A stretch of 64,000 nt of DNA from DAOTVX01 sp034436015 (GCA_034436015.1 DAOTWG010000004.1:1-64000), one strand, 5' to 3'; positions 42,840 through 52,230 are shown, counted from the stretch's first letter. The notes: generated from the letters alone by a model not told the origin. Numbers and translations: made by a program.

Positions 42840-42896
42840 AATCGCTGCCAGCGCGTCAGAGGCGCGCGATAGTTTATGCAAGTTTGGAGGATGATT

Positions 42897-43991
42897 ATGA
42901 ATATCGGTATTCCAAAGGAGCACAGACCGAACGAGTTTCGCGTCGGTCTCTCGCCGGCTGGCGTGGAATTGCTTTGCCAGCACGGCCATACAGTATATGT
43001 GGAACACGATGCCGGTCTGGGAGCCGGCTTCACGGATCAAGAGTACGAACGCGCCGGAGCGCAAATCGTTTACGCCACGCACGAACTGTTTATGCGTTCG
43101 AATCTGATCCTAAAAGTCAGCCGCCCAACGCAAGAAGAGGTGGAAATGATGCCGGTCGGGGCAGCCGTGGCCGGTCTGTTGCATTTGGCGGCCGCGCCGC
43201 GCGAACGCGTGGAAACGCTCTTGCAACGCAAGATTACCACGATTGCCTATGAGCAAATCCGCGAGGCGGATGATTCCTTGCCGGTACTGCGTCCCTTTAG
43301 TCAAATTTGCGGTACTATGACGGCGACGATCGCGGCGCGTCTGCTACAATCGGATCAAGGCGGTAAGGGAACGCTGCTGGGAGGAATCCCCGGCGTGCCT
43401 CCGGCGGAAGTGGTCATTCTTGGCGCAGGCGTGGCCGGATGTTGTGCACAGCGCGCCTTCAGCGGACTGGGCGCACACGTAACAATGCTAGATATGAACA
43501 TGAAGGCGCTTCAGCGTGTCGCTGAACGCACACCTGCGCCCGTGACCATGATCGCTACCCGTCGTAACATTGAGCGTGCTTGCGCCTATGCCGATGTCGT
43601 GGTCTGCGCTGTACTCGTACCGGGACAACGTGCTCCCATCGTAGTCCCAAGAGAAATCGTCCAGAAAATGAGGCCTCGCTCGGTCATCATTGATTTGAGT
43701 ATTGACCAGGGAGGCGGTGTGGAAACTTCACGCCCAACGACGCATCAGCAGCCAACCTATGTGGAAGAGGGCATTATTCATTACTGCGTTCCGAACATCC
43801 CCAGCGTTGCAGCGCGCGCCGCGACGCACGCGTTCGTCAACGCGGCCATGGAATACCTTTTGACCCTAGCCGATAGCGGAATCGAACAGGCAATTACAGA
43901 AAATCTCGCATTGTCCAGAGCGGTATGCACCTATGCCGGACAATTGCGTAATCTTACCCTACTGAGTGGAGGCACTCATGGATTGGAATAG
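42897..43991 (+). CDS. ald: Alanine dehydrogenase
   Basis: A 364-residue NAD-dependent dehydrogenase interconverting alanine and pyruvate plus ammonia. MNIGIPKEHRPNEFRVGLSP at the start is diagnostic. The substrate region EHDAGLGAGFTDQEY and nucleotide-binding VVILGAGVAGCCAQRAF near residue 170 are present, as are VIIDLSIDQGGGVETSRPTT and HYCVPNIPS. The Gly-rich loop has AGCC where many have VGTN. GGAGG 6 bases before the ATG. It overlaps the CoA-transferase gene by 14 bases, so the two are coupled. Confidence 0.95.
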   Translation: MNIGIPKEHRPNEFRVGLSPAGVELLCQHGHTVYVEHDAGLGAGFTDQEYERAGAQIVYATHELFMRSNLILKVSRPTQEEVEMMPVGAAVAGLLHLAAAPRERVETLLQRKITTIAYEQIREADDSLPVLRPFSQICGTMTATIAARLLQSDQGGKGTLLGGIPGVPPAEVVILGAGVAGCCAQRAFSGLGAHVTMLDMNMKALQRVAERTPAPVTMIATRRNIERACAYADVVVCAVLVPGQRAPIVVPREIVQKMRPRSVIIDLSIDQGGGVETSRPTTHQQPTYVEEGIIHYCVPNIPSVAARAATHAFVNAAMEYLLTLADSGIEQAITENLALSRAVCTYAGQLRNLTLLSGGTHGLE

Positions 43992-45288
43992 CATTTATCG
44001 TTCGCGCGTGACCTCTGCCGAAGAGGCTATACGTGCCATCAAACCGGGGAATCGGGTTTTTATGACCGGCAACGCTTCGGTTCCGCAGAAGCTGCTGGCC
44101 GCGCTGGTGGACTATGCTCCGGAGCTGCACGATGTGGAAATCTGCCAGGCGTTATCGGTTGGACCAGCAGATTACGTACGCCCGGGCATGGAGAAGCACA
44201 TTCGCGTCAACTCGATGTTCATCAGCGCCAACGTGCGCCAGGCCATCTGGGAAGGCCGGGCCGATTTCACGCCGGTACTTCTTTCCGAGTTTCCCTTGCT
44301 TTTCAAGAACAAAGTGCTGCCGGTAGATGTAGCGCTTGTGCATGTCTCCCCGCCCGATGAACACGGCTTCTGTTCCTTCGGCGTCGAAGTCGGGCCGACG
44401 AAGTCGCCGGCCGAATCGGCCAACATTATCATCGCCGAGGTCAACGAGCAAATGCCGCGCACGTTGGGCGATTCTTTCATCCACGTCAGCCGTCTGAACT
44501 ACATCGTGCCGGTGGACTACCCGCTTCCCGAGGTTGTCATGAACGAGGGGAAGGACGATGAGGTCGTGCGCAAGATCGCAGAGTATACGGCCGAGTTAAT
44601 TCCAGACAACGCCACCATGCAGATGGGCATTGGCGCTATTCCGGATACCATCCTGTCGTTTCTCGATAACAAGAAAGATCTAGGAATCCACACGGAACTC
44701 TTCTCCGATGGCGTGGTGCGGCTGGTGGAGGCCGGCGTCATTACCAACGCGCGCAAGACGCTCCACCCAGGTAAAATCGTGGTCGGCTTCCTGATCGGCA
44801 CGCAGAAACTCTACCGCTGGGCGCACAACAACCCCTTGTGCGAATTTCACCCCACAGAATACATTAACGACCCGTTCGTGATTGCCCAAAACGAACGCAT
44901 GGTGGCGATTAACTCCGCGATCGAAATTGACTTAACCGGTCAGGTCTGCGCCGATAGCATTGGCCCCAAGTTCTTCAGCGGAGTCGGCGGGCAACTGGAT
45001 TTCATCTATGGCGCCTCGCGTTCTAAAGGTGGCAAGCCGATTATCGCCATGCCCAGCACAACCATCGGTAAAGACGGTAAACTGATCAGCAAAATTGTGG
45101 CTACCCTGAAGCCGGGCGCAGGCGTGGTGACAACGCGCAATCATGTCCACTACCTTGTGACCGAATATGGCATAGCCGACTTGTACGGCAAATCCATTCG
45201 TCAGCGAGCGCACGCACTGATCAACATTGCCCATCCCGACTTTCGCGATGATCTGAGAAAACAGGCAAAGGAATTAAACTGGATTTAA
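43978..45288 (+). CDS. Acetyl-CoA hydrolase/4-hydroxybutyrate CoA-transferase family
   Basis: A 436-residue family I-type CoA-transferase. Motifs: GNRVFMTGNASVPQKLLAAL, MQMGIGAIPDTILSFL, then LGIHTELFSDGVV whose Glu should form the thioester, and QLDFIYGASRSKGGKPIIA. Homologues use 4-hydroxybutyrate, acetate, propionate or succinate; the exact acid cannot be read from sequence. ATG at 43978 has TGGAGG 7 bases upstream. The gene overlaps ald and is followed 5 bases later by pyk, so CoA ester and pyruvate chemistry are expressed together. Confidence 0.88.
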   Translation: MDWNSIYRSRVTSAEEAIRAIKPGNRVFMTGNASVPQKLLAALVDYAPELHDVEICQALSVGPADYVRPGMEKHIRVNSMFISANVRQAIWEGRADFTPVLLSEFPLLFKNKVLPVDVALVHVSPPDEHGFCSFGVEVGPTKSPAESANIIIAEVNEQMPRTLGDSFIHVSRLNYIVPVDYPLPEVVMNEGKDDEVVRKIAEYTAELIPDNATMQMGIGAIPDTILSFLDNKKDLGIHTELFSDGVVRLVEAGVITNARKTLHPGKIVVGFLIGTQKLYRWAHNNPLCEFHPTEYINDPFVIAQNERMVAINSAIEIDLTGQVCADSIGPKFFSGVGGQLDFIYGASRSKGGKPIIAMPSTTIGKDGKLISKIVATLKPGAGVVTTRNHVHYLVTEYGIADLYGKSIRQRAHALINIAHPDFRDDLRKQAKELNWI

Positions 45289-45293
45289 GTCTC

Positions 45294-46733
45294 ATGGGAC
45301 GGCGAGCAAAAATCATCGCCACGATCGGGCCAGCCTGCCAAGATGAGGCGACATTAGAACGGATGATACTGGCCGGGATGGATGTGGCGCGCTTGAACTT
45401 CTCCCACGGCGACCACGACACGCATGCTACATGGGCCTCGCGCCTGCGCTCCATAGCTGCTCGTCTAGGACGGCCGCTGGCTATTCTGCAAGACTTGCAG
45501 GGGCCAAAGATTCGGGTTGGCAGCCTGCCGCATCCACTGGCCCTGGCCGCCGGCCAGGAAATTGCGCTCTACCCGGCAGGAAGCAAGGCGGTCGCCTTCG
45601 CGGAAGTCTCGCCCTCGATTCCGGTGGATTTCGCCGAGCTGTTCAACGCCGTCCGGCCCGGCGACCGCATCTTGCTCGACGATGGACGAGTAGCGTTGCG
45701 AGTCGAACAGACAAGGCCGGATGGCATTTCCGCACGCGTCGAGATAGGCGGCATGCTTTCCTCCCACAAAGGCATCAACCTGCCAGGCATAACCCTGGAT
45801 ATTCCGGCTTTCACAGAGAAGGATGCCGCCGATCTGGCTTTTGCTCTGTCGTTAGACATCGAGGCGGTTGCCATTTCCTTCGTCCGCCGGCCAGAGGATG
45901 TCTTGCAGGTGCGCCAGGCGATCGCGGAAAGCGCGCCGAGGCAGCCGCCAATGGTAATCGCCAAGTTGGAACGCCCAGAGGCGCTGGACCACCTGGATGC
46001 CATTCTAGAGGTGGCCGACGGCGTCATGGTAGCACGCGGGGATTTGGGCGTAGAGATGTCTCCGGAGGATGTCCCTGGCGTGCAAAAGCGCGTCGTGCGC
46101 GCGGCCAATCGCAAAGGGAAAGTTGTCATCACAGCCACGCAGATGCTCGAATCCATGATTCACAACCCGCTGCCAACGAGGGCGGAAACTTCCGACGTAG
46201 CCAATGCCATCTTCGACGGCGCCGACGCCGTGATGCTTTCCGGCGAGACCGCTGTGGGAAAGTATCCCTTGCAGGCTGTCCAAATGATGGATCGCATCAT
46301 CTGTCAGGCAGAGGCAGATTTCAATGAATGGGGGAGAAAAAGGGAATGGGTAGTAGATGCGTGGGACGATGCCTTAGCGGTAACGCGTGCGGCTTGCGAA
46401 CTGGCAGAGGATAGAGATGTGACAGCAATCGCCGTGTTCACGCGCGGTGGCCGCTCTGCCTGGTTAATGGCACGGGCGCGTCCGCGCGTGCCCGTGCTGG
46501 CGTTTACTTCAGAGAAATCCATCTACCGGCAACTGGCTTTGGCGTGGGGCGTAGAAGCGCACATGGTGCCGTTCGTCAATACCGTAGATGAGATGGTAAT
46601 CTGCATTGAGAACGCTTTGCGCGCCAGCGGTCGCGTCCAGGCCGGTCAACAGGTCGTCCTCGTCTGCGGCTATCCGGTGGGTGAACTCCGGCCGCCGAAT
46701 ATGGCTCTGCTGCATACTATTCAGCAAGGGTAA
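45294..46733 (+). CDS. pyk: Pyruvate kinase
   Basis: A 479-residue pyruvate kinase with barrel, B and C domains. Landmarks: AKIIATIGPACQDEATLERM, MDVARLNFSHGDHDTH, LQDLQGPKIRVG, the lysine and metal-site block MVIAKLERPEAL, ADGVMVARGDLGVEM, and TATQMLESMI with the substrate lysine/threonine region. The C domain has TRGGRSAWLMARARP. It makes ATP and pyruvate at the end of glycolysis. Last gene of the argF-pyk run, 5 bases after the CoA-transferase, ended by a strong hairpin. Confidence 0.95.
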   Translation: MGRRAKIIATIGPACQDEATLERMILAGMDVARLNFSHGDHDTHATWASRLRSIAARLGRPLAILQDLQGPKIRVGSLPHPLALAAGQEIALYPAGSKAVAFAEVSPSIPVDFAELFNAVRPGDRILLDDGRVALRVEQTRPDGISARVEIGGMLSSHKGINLPGITLDIPAFTEKDAADLAFALSLDIEAVAISFVRRPEDVLQVRQAIAESAPRQPPMVIAKLERPEALDHLDAILEVADGVMVARGDLGVEMSPEDVPGVQKRVVRAANRKGKVVITATQMLESMIHNPLPTRAETSDVANAIFDGADAVMLSGETAVGKYPLQAVQMMDRIICQAEADFNEWGRKREWVVDAWDDALAVTRAACELAEDRDVTAIAVFTRGGRSAWLMARARPRVPVLAFTSEKSIYRQLALAWGVEAHMVPFVNTVDEMVICIENALRASGRVQAGQQVVLVCGYPVGELRPPNMALLHTIQQG

Positions 46734-46745
46734 TCGCCAACAGAA

Positions 46746-46788
46746 TCGCCTCGGGGCCGCTTGGGTATGACGGCCCCGAGGGAGGCGA
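46746..46788. terminator. Bidirectional terminator hairpin between pyk and the lipoprotein gene
   Basis: TCGCCTCGGGGCCG (46746-46759) pairs with CGGCCCCGAGG-G-AGGCGA (46771-46788) with one bulged base. The genes on both sides converge here. Flanking T-tracts are short on both strands. Confidence 0.6.
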
Positions 46789-46824
46789 AAACGAATGTCA
46801 AAGAGGCTTGCCTGACCTTGCCTG

Positions 46825-47649
46825 TCATTTCCGTGTTTGGTCGGCCTGCGGCCAAGGAATCTCCACCGGTTTGGTATAGCCGTGCTTCTCAACGGCATAG
46901 AGCCAGCCTTTCGAGGAGGCAGAACATCCTGGTTCATCGGTTACTGTGTAGGTAGTATGGTACTGGTCTGGTAGTGAAACGGTCCACCAGAGATAAGTGC
47001 CGTTTTGACAAACCCAGGCCTCGATAAAGTAGCCGCGGTCGTCGTCCTCCGTCATCCAGACCTCATTCCAGCGAATCGTGACCTCGTTCCCCTCGCGATA
47101 GGCGCGCACACCGCTGGGCGGTTCATACAGGACGCTCGGTCCAGGCAGGCGCACTTCCTGATAGACCAGGCGGGTAATATCGCCCTCCACCTCCACTACA
47201 GAAGGCGACACCCAGCAAGCATAATGAATCTTGTCCGGTCGCACGTAAAGCCAATTACTATAACGAAAGCGACCCCATACGAGGCCTGTATCCCCCTTGT
47301 AAAGATCGGCAGCGTGCAAGTATGCCTTGGAAGGCCCATAGCGGCAATGCGCCTGCATTTTCACGCGGAAGGTGGGGAAAGCAAAGGTGGGGGTCGGCGT
47401 GATGGTCGGTGTGGCCGTGTCGGTGGGAGTGAGTGTAAAGGTAAACGTAGCGCTCGGCGTGAAGGTGAACGTCGGAGTAAAGGTAGAAGTTGGGGTAAAG
47501 GTGTTCGTTGGGGTCAAGGTGAAGGTGGGGGTTGGCGTATGAGTTGGCGCAAAGAGAGGCAACCGCGACGGAGTACACGCAGCGGAGAACAAAACGATGA
47601 CCAGGCCAAGCCAAAGTCCGGGAAAGGGCTGCAAGGAAGAGAGTCGCAT
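46825..47649 (-). CDS. Lipoprotein with Thr/Pro-rich linker
   Basis: A 274-residue exported lipoprotein: hydrophobic segment 11-24 and lipobox FSAAC with Cys25. Residues about 35-98 are a low-complexity linker of TPTxTxTPT units. The folded part (about 100-274) contains an SH3-like stretch (AHCRYGPSKAYLHAADLYKG, DTGLVWGRFRYSNWLYVRP) and a fibronectin-III-like stretch (PPSGVRAYREGNEVTIRWNE). These resemble surface-display proteins of Chloroflexota; ligand unknown. ATG at 47649 opens the signal peptide; longer frames have no extra coding signal. Confidence 0.7.
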   Translation of the reverse strand: MRLSSLQPFPGLWLGLVIVLFSAACTPSRLPLFAPTHTPTPTFTLTPTNTFTPTSTFTPTFTFTPSATFTFTLTPTDTATPTITPTPTFAFPTFRVKMQAHCRYGPSKAYLHAADLYKGDTGLVWGRFRYSNWLYVRPDKIHYACWVSPSVVEVEGDITRLVYQEVRLPGPSVLYEPPSGVRAYREGNEVTIRWNEVWMTEDDDRGYFIEAWVCQNGTYLWWTVSLPDQYHTTYTVTDEPGCSASSKGWLYAVEKHGYTKPVEIPWPQADQTRK

Positions 47650-47796
47650 CGGTATCCTAGGAAAACGCAAGTCAACTACACAAATCCACGCCCGATGGGA
47701 AACCACGTTGCTTCTTCGAGCACTGTTCTGGTTGCACACTACGGGCCAAAGATTTGTAGCACACGTAGGACAGAAGGAATATGACCGAACAAGACA

Positions 47797-48219
47797 CTAG
47801 GGTACGACCACTTTGCACTCGTACCACTGCGCGACCGTGACGCCGCCTTTAAAACGCGCCGCGACCACGAAACTCAGGGGCACGCCGTCGGCAAAAGCGG
47901 CTGTTGTGGAATCTTTGCCGCGCAGAGTCAGATACAACGTCGCCGACGTCCCACGGCCGGCCCGATCGTTCCCTTCAAAAACCACGTAGCGCCCCGGATA
48001 CTGGGGAGCCGGCATCGCCACTGCGAAAAGGTATTCGGCTTCACTGGTTACCCGAATCGCAATCGTGTACGTCTCGCCAACGTTCAAGGCGGCGGGAAGA
48101 GGGGTAAGCAGGTCAAAGGAGACCAGCGGCGAGGAAGGTGGTTGCGGCGCCGCGGCGACCGGAACCGGCGCCAATCCGAAAACAAAGGCCAGAGCCAGAA
48201 GACGAGCAAGCAACCTCAT
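47797..48219 (-). CDS. Small secreted protein of unknown function
   Basis: A 140-residue protein with a clear signal peptide (1-23, cleavage near VAA-AP). The mature part is a single beta-rich domain with a YTIAIRVTSEAEYLFA strand and a C-terminal FVVAARFKGGVTVAQWYECK. AGGAGG precedes the ATG. I do not recognise the family. It lies about 150 bases upstream of the lipoprotein gene on the same strand and divergent from the ATP-grasp gene. Confidence 0.65.
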   Translation of the reverse strand: MRLLARLLALAFVFGLAPVPVAAAPQPPSSPLVSFDLLTPLPAALNVGETYTIAIRVTSEAEYLFAVAMPAPQYPGRYVVFEGNDRAGRGTSATLYLTLRGKDSTTAAFADGVPLSFVVAARFKGGVTVAQWYECKVVVP

Positions 48220-48258
48220 GACAACCTCCTCTCCATAACATACCGAGAAATTAACCTC

Positions 48259-48286
48259 TTGTCATTTTGGTATATTGTACTATACT
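48259..48286 (+). promoter_or_regulatory. Promoter of the ATP-grasp ligase gene
   Basis: TTGTCA (48259-48264), 16-base spacer, TATACT (48281-48286), 37 bases before the ATG at 48324. CGGAGG at 48314-48319 is the ribosome binding site. Confidence 0.65.
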
Positions 48287-48323
48287 ACAACACAGAAAAA
48301 ATCTTCTTTTTCGGAGGCACACC

Positions 48324-49511
48324 ATGTTCGATACAATGTTGCAGGAGCAGGAAGCGGATAAGCCTCCCGATCCGCGCCCGCGTTCGGCGGGACCGTGGCG
48401 GGTGGCAGTATTAGCCAATGTCAAGGAAAGAGGCAAGCCTCTTCCGCCGGATGTTCCCCCTGACGCGGGCGCTGACTATGACTATATCGAAACCATCAAC
48501 AGCATCCGGGCCGCCATCGAGAGCGATGGTCATCAGACGGTTTTTATTCCGGCTGATCGGGATTTACCTTATGCCCTAAAGGAAGTCCGCCCGGATATTT
48601 GCTTTAACATTGCCGAAGGATTGGGGGGAGACGCTCGCGAGGCGCAAACGCCGGCCTTGCTGGAGATGTTGCGCATCCCCTATACGGGCTCGCGCGTGCT
48701 AACCAACGCGATCGCACTGGACAAGACATTGACCAAACGCATCTGGCGCGATCGCCGTCTGCCGGTGGCGCCTTTTCAGGAATTTACGTTTGGCGATGAA
48801 CCACTGCGGCCGGAACTGCGTTTTCCACTCTTCGTCAAGCCGGCGCGCGAAGGCACCGGCATGGGCGTGGATGCCAATGCCGTTGTGCACAACGAGGCAG
48901 AACTGCGAGAACGTGTGGCCTACCTCATCCGCGCCTATCAGCAACCGGCGCTGGTAGAAACGTTCCTGCCGGGGCGTGAATTTACCGTCGGCATTCTGGG
49001 ACGCCCCGACGCACCGATGTATTCACGCCACCCGGAATGGTACGATGCGGACGGTTTCCATCGCTTCCCGGTGCTCGAGCTGGACAGCAGTGTCTCGGTA
49101 ACGCCGGGAATCTACAGTCAGATGGCAAAATCACAAGAGATCGGTTCGGAAGGCGCGCCGCTCTACCTCTGCCCTGCGCCCATTGACCCGGAATTGACTC
49201 GCAAGTTGCAATATCTGGCCTACCGCGCCCATGCGGTCCTCGGCGCGCTGGACGTTTCGCGTACCGACATCCGCCTCGACGCAGAAGGGCAACCGCGCTT
49301 GCTTGAGATCAACCCCTTGCCGGGCCTTACACCCGATTACTCCGATCTTTGCCTCATGGCCAAGGCGGAAGGCGTCGCTTATGAGGATCTGATTTTGGAG
49401 ATTCTGTACCTTGGGGCCTCGCGCTGGGGATTGGTACCACCGCGCGAGGTTTTCCTCCCCCGGCGAAAACGCGCCCCTATGCCCCTGAGCATGATGCCGG
49501 TGATCCGTTAA
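48324..49511 (+). CDS. D-alanine--D-alanine ligase-like ATP-grasp protein
   Basis: A 395-residue ATP-grasp protein. The N-terminal domain has an AVLANVKERG start and DICFNIAEGLGGDAREAQTPA, where Ddl proteins have the D-alanine 1 site. The ATP-grasp core shows IPYTGSRVLTNAIALDKTLTK-like order (SRVLTNAIALDKTLTK), FPLFVKPAREGTGMGVD, LVETFLPGREFTVGILG, and LDVSRTDIRLD followed by LLEINPLPGLTP with the metal-binding Asp and Glu/Asn. It is longer than classical Ddl, so it may ligate another pair; dipeptide formation for the cell wall is the first guess. Confidence 0.75.
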   Translation: MFDTMLQEQEADKPPDPRPRSAGPWRVAVLANVKERGKPLPPDVPPDAGADYDYIETINSIRAAIESDGHQTVFIPADRDLPYALKEVRPDICFNIAEGLGGDAREAQTPALLEMLRIPYTGSRVLTNAIALDKTLTKRIWRDRRLPVAPFQEFTFGDEPLRPELRFPLFVKPAREGTGMGVDANAVVHNEAELRERVAYLIRAYQQPALVETFLPGREFTVGILGRPDAPMYSRHPEWYDADGFHRFPVLELDSSVSVTPGIYSQMAKSQEIGSEGAPLYLCPAPIDPELTRKLQYLAYRAHAVLGALDVSRTDIRLDAEGQPRLLEINPLPGLTPDYSDLCLMAKAEGVAYEDLILEILYLGASRWGLVPPREVFLPRRKRAPMPLSMMPVIR

Positions 49512-49516
49512 GGCGA

Positions 49517-50398
49517 CTATCTCACGAGGCGGGAGAGCCAAATCTCCCGCCTTTTCTTTTCTCCCTGTGTAGCGGGAATGGCAATCAGAACAACGGTGAT
49601 ATTATCGCGTCCACCGCGCCGACAGGCTAGTTCTATCAAACGATCTGCCGCAGCGCGCAGAGAAATCGGGGAGTTCCCCCGGCAAGCGGGAAACCGCAAA
49701 AGGCGCGCGAGCTCATCGTCTTCGACTTCGTCCGTAAGACCATCTGTACAGAGCAAGAGAATATCCGCCGGCGCCAATCGCATCCCTTGATTCAGGCATG
49801 CCTGCGTATCACTCTCGCGATCACGCATACGCAGACGCATATCCGCTTGAGGTGGCGCAGCCGATCCCAAGTAACGACGAATGACATGATAGTTTGGATG
49901 CCGACGCGCAGAACGAGCGTCTAAAATGCCTTTCTCAACGGCCTCCTGAATCCAGGTATGATCCGTGGTCAGACGGTGCAATTGATCGCCGCGCAAGAGG
50001 TAAATCCGCGAATCGCCCACCCAGGCTGCGTACAAACGATTGCCAATAATCAGCACGCAGGCGCATGTCGTGCCCATTCCTAGACGTTCCTCGCTACACG
50101 CTTGCACACTGATTTCCCGACCGGCAGCCTGAATCGCATAGTGCAACGTTTCCAGGGGTTGTTTGCCGTCACTGAGAGCAACGATATGACTGATGGTATT
50201 CACTGCGATCTCCGCGGCGACCTCCCCCGCGCGATGACCACCAATACCATCGGCTACAACCGCAAAGAGCGCCGGCGTGTGGTCGTCCACGCCAAGTCGG
50301 TACGCGGTCACAGCAAAACGATCCTCGTTTTGCTTATCAGTCAGCCCTGCATGAGACCGGGCAACTACATGGAGATGGGAGCGAGGCAGACGTATCAT
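49517..50398 (-). CDS. PP2C-family serine/threonine phosphatase
   Basis: A 293-residue PPM/PP2C phosphatase. Metal-binding motifs: KQNEDRF near residue 24, VADGIGGHRAGEVAA near 49, GMGTTCACVLI, AWVGDSRIYLLRGD, LCTDGLTDEV and GGRDNITVVL. All acidic ligands are kept, so it should be active in removing phosphate from Ser or Thr. It is last in a three-gene operon and overlaps the VWA-FHA gene by 4 bases; FHA domains read phospho-Thr, so the two likely share a pathway. The Ser/Thr kinase must be elsewhere. Confidence 0.93.
   Translation of the reverse strand: MIRLPRSHLHVVARSHAGLTDKQNEDRFAVTAYRLGVDDHTPALFAVVADGIGGHRAGEVAAEIAVNTISHIVALSDGKQPLETLHYAIQAAGREISVQACSEERLGMGTTCACVLIIGNRLYAAWVGDSRIYLLRGDQLHRLTTDHTWIQEAVEKGILDARSARRHPNYHVIRRYLGSAAPPQADMRLRMRDRESDTQACLNQGMRLAPADILLLCTDGLTDEVEDDELARLLRFPACRGNSPISLRAAADRLIELACRRGGRDNITVVLIAIPATQGEKKRREIWLSRLVR
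49528..49560 (+). terminator. Strong terminator after the ATP-grasp gene
   Basis: GGCGGGAGA pairs perfectly with TCTCCCGCC around a 6-base loop, then TTTTCTTTT. It lies inside the last codons of the convergent phosphatase gene. Confidence 0.85.
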
Positions 50399-52221
50399 GA
50401 GTCTATTGGAAAATGACGAGGATGCAGTTGGGGAAGAGGATGGCGTAGGGTAAAGCGGTAGATATAACGGCCCAGATGGATCAAATCGCCATGCCGCAGC
50501 AAACAGGGATGCTCAATTTTCTCGAAGTTAACCCAAGTGCCGCTGACGGATTGTTCGTCTTGAATGTAAAACGAATCGCCGCGCGGAAAAATCCGGGCGT
50601 GGCGCGGGGAAACCGACGGATCGTTCAATACAATCTCCGCCTTGACCGGGTCAGAGCCGAAGGTGACTTCACCACCAAGAGGTATCGGCGTGGCAGTCAT
50701 GGGCTGACCGTCCTCGTTCACGCGGACTAGTACAGCAGGAACGTGTCTCCATGACTTCCGAGCGGCCCGGCCGGGCTGACGCGCGGAAGATACCGGCTGA
50801 GTCAATACATCCGATGCCGCGCGCGGAGATCGGCGTCTCCGCAATTGACTTGGGCGAATGCCGCTCAGCGCGATGGTCAACACCAAACCGGCCACAAAAA
50901 CCACAGCGCCAATGACCCACCCCAAATGTCTTCTTAGCCAACCGGCCGGCGGTTGGGCTACGATCACGGTGACAGGCGTCGCCGCGCTGATTTGCGAGAG
51001 ACCAAGCACGTCCATTGCTTCGACTTGAAGCAAATGCTGCGCAGTTGCCTCATAGCCACTCAAATCCCAGGAAAACGTGTTCCACGGTTCCTCTGTGTTC
51101 TGATCCACTGCCTGTCCATCCACATATAAGACCGTACGAATCAACGGACGTGGATGACCATCCGGAAACTCTACGATAATCTCCAATTCCTGAAGGGAAG
51201 GCGTCAACAAAGACGGATCGCATTGTCCAACTTGTGGGCACTGTCGCACAATTTGGATAGGTGGCGAAACAAGAAAGGGATTGGGCGGTTGAACATTCAG
51301 GTTAAAGGACAGTGGGGCAGTAGTGTACACCTGTTCCTGGTGCAAGACGGTGATCGTCAGCGTATGGCTGCCCGAAGCAGTAATGGCCGACGCATACTGA
51401 AGACGATAGGTGCGCCGCAGAGGCGCCAAGTAAGTTTCAGGATCGGGCAACGGCTCTTGCCCTGAAAAGGTAGCAAATTGCCCCCCTGTTTGCAACGCAA
51501 GGTCTTTCAACACAGTAGCGCGGCTTGTGGCAAAGTAGGCAGCCGACCCAGCAATCCAGACGTGGACGCGAATATGGAGTGCGGAGGCCTGCCTGGCAAG
51601 ATCTTGCAACACCACGCTCTCCTCTCTCGAAGATGGCACTGAAGTGACAAACAGAACAACTCGCTTCATCCCTGCCTGCGGAAGCGGATCGTTGGCAGCA
51701 GCCAGGGCGCGGGCCAGAACATCCAAGGTAGGGGCCAGCTGCTGCAAGGGCGGTTGGAACGAGACGAGAAAGTCACGTAAGTCTTGCAACGTTTCCGGAT
51801 GAGTGATAGCATGGTCGGCATTCGTGACCACAGAAATGTCATCCTGAGAAGCATCTTGCTGAATAACCGCCCACTCTGTCAGCAAGGCGGCGATTTTTGC
51901 GTAGCGTGAAACGCCGTAGGCGTCGCGCCTGGCAAATTCGGGGCCAAGGTTGAGAGCGAGGACAAAACGCACGCCCGGTTGCAGCTCTGTCAGGGAAAGC
52001 ACCGGGCGCGATAGTCCATCCTCATAGACAGTAAGTTGCTCTGCTTTCAAGCCAGGGAGGACATTGCCGTTCTCATCATATACGTCCAACCCGACTTGCA
52101 TGGTCGGGAACGCATCGGTAGCAAAGTCGTAGACTTCCGCCCAACCGCCAGTAGCCGCGCGCGCAGGGAGAGCGCCAAGGAATAGCAGCAGGAAAAGGGG
52201 GAGAAAAAACGTCCTTCGCAT
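50395..52221 (-). CDS. Secreted VWA-like protein with C-terminal cytoplasmic FHA domain
   Basis: A 608-residue protein: signal sequence (1-22), a VWA-like domain (about 38-290; VRFVLALNLGPEF in place of the usual DxSxS), a beta-rich domain (300-425), one TM helix near 432-453, a basic linker, and an FHA domain near 515-597 (GSDPVKAEIVLNDPSVSPRH, SGTWVNFE, LRHGDLIHLGRYIYRF). FHA domains bind phospho-threonine. The MIDAS metal site looks lost. The topology links an outside sensor to an inside phospho-reader. It lies in an operon with a methyltransferase and PP2C. Confidence 0.85.
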   Translation of the reverse strand: MRRTFFLPLFLLLFLGALPARAATGGWAEVYDFATDAFPTMQVGLDVYDENGNVLPGLKAEQLTVYEDGLSRPVLSLTELQPGVRFVLALNLGPEFARRDAYGVSRYAKIAALLTEWAVIQQDASQDDISVVTNADHAITHPETLQDLRDFLVSFQPPLQQLAPTLDVLARALAAANDPLPQAGMKRVVLFVTSVPSSREESVVLQDLARQASALHIRVHVWIAGSAAYFATSRATVLKDLALQTGGQFATFSGQEPLPDPETYLAPLRRTYRLQYASAITASGSHTLTITVLHQEQVYTTAPLSFNLNVQPPNPFLVSPPIQIVRQCPQVGQCDPSLLTPSLQELEIIVEFPDGHPRPLIRTVLYVDGQAVDQNTEEPWNTFSWDLSGYEATAQHLLQVEAMDVLGLSQISAATPVTVIVAQPPAGWLRRHLGWVIGAVVFVAGLVLTIALSGIRPSQLRRRRSPRAASDVLTQPVSSARQPGRAARKSWRHVPAVLVRVNEDGQPMTATPIPLGGEVTFGSDPVKAEIVLNDPSVSPRHARIFPRGDSFYIQDEQSVSGTWVNFEKIEHPCLLRHGDLIHLGRYIYRFTLRHPLPQLHPRHFPIDS

Positions 52222-52230
52222 GAAACGCAG

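Noticed and set aside
47391..47545. DNA microsatellite on the minus-strand lipoprotein
   Set aside because: The repeated GTGxxGGxGT-like pattern is explained by the coded Thr/Pro linker; codons vary, so it is a protein-level repeat.
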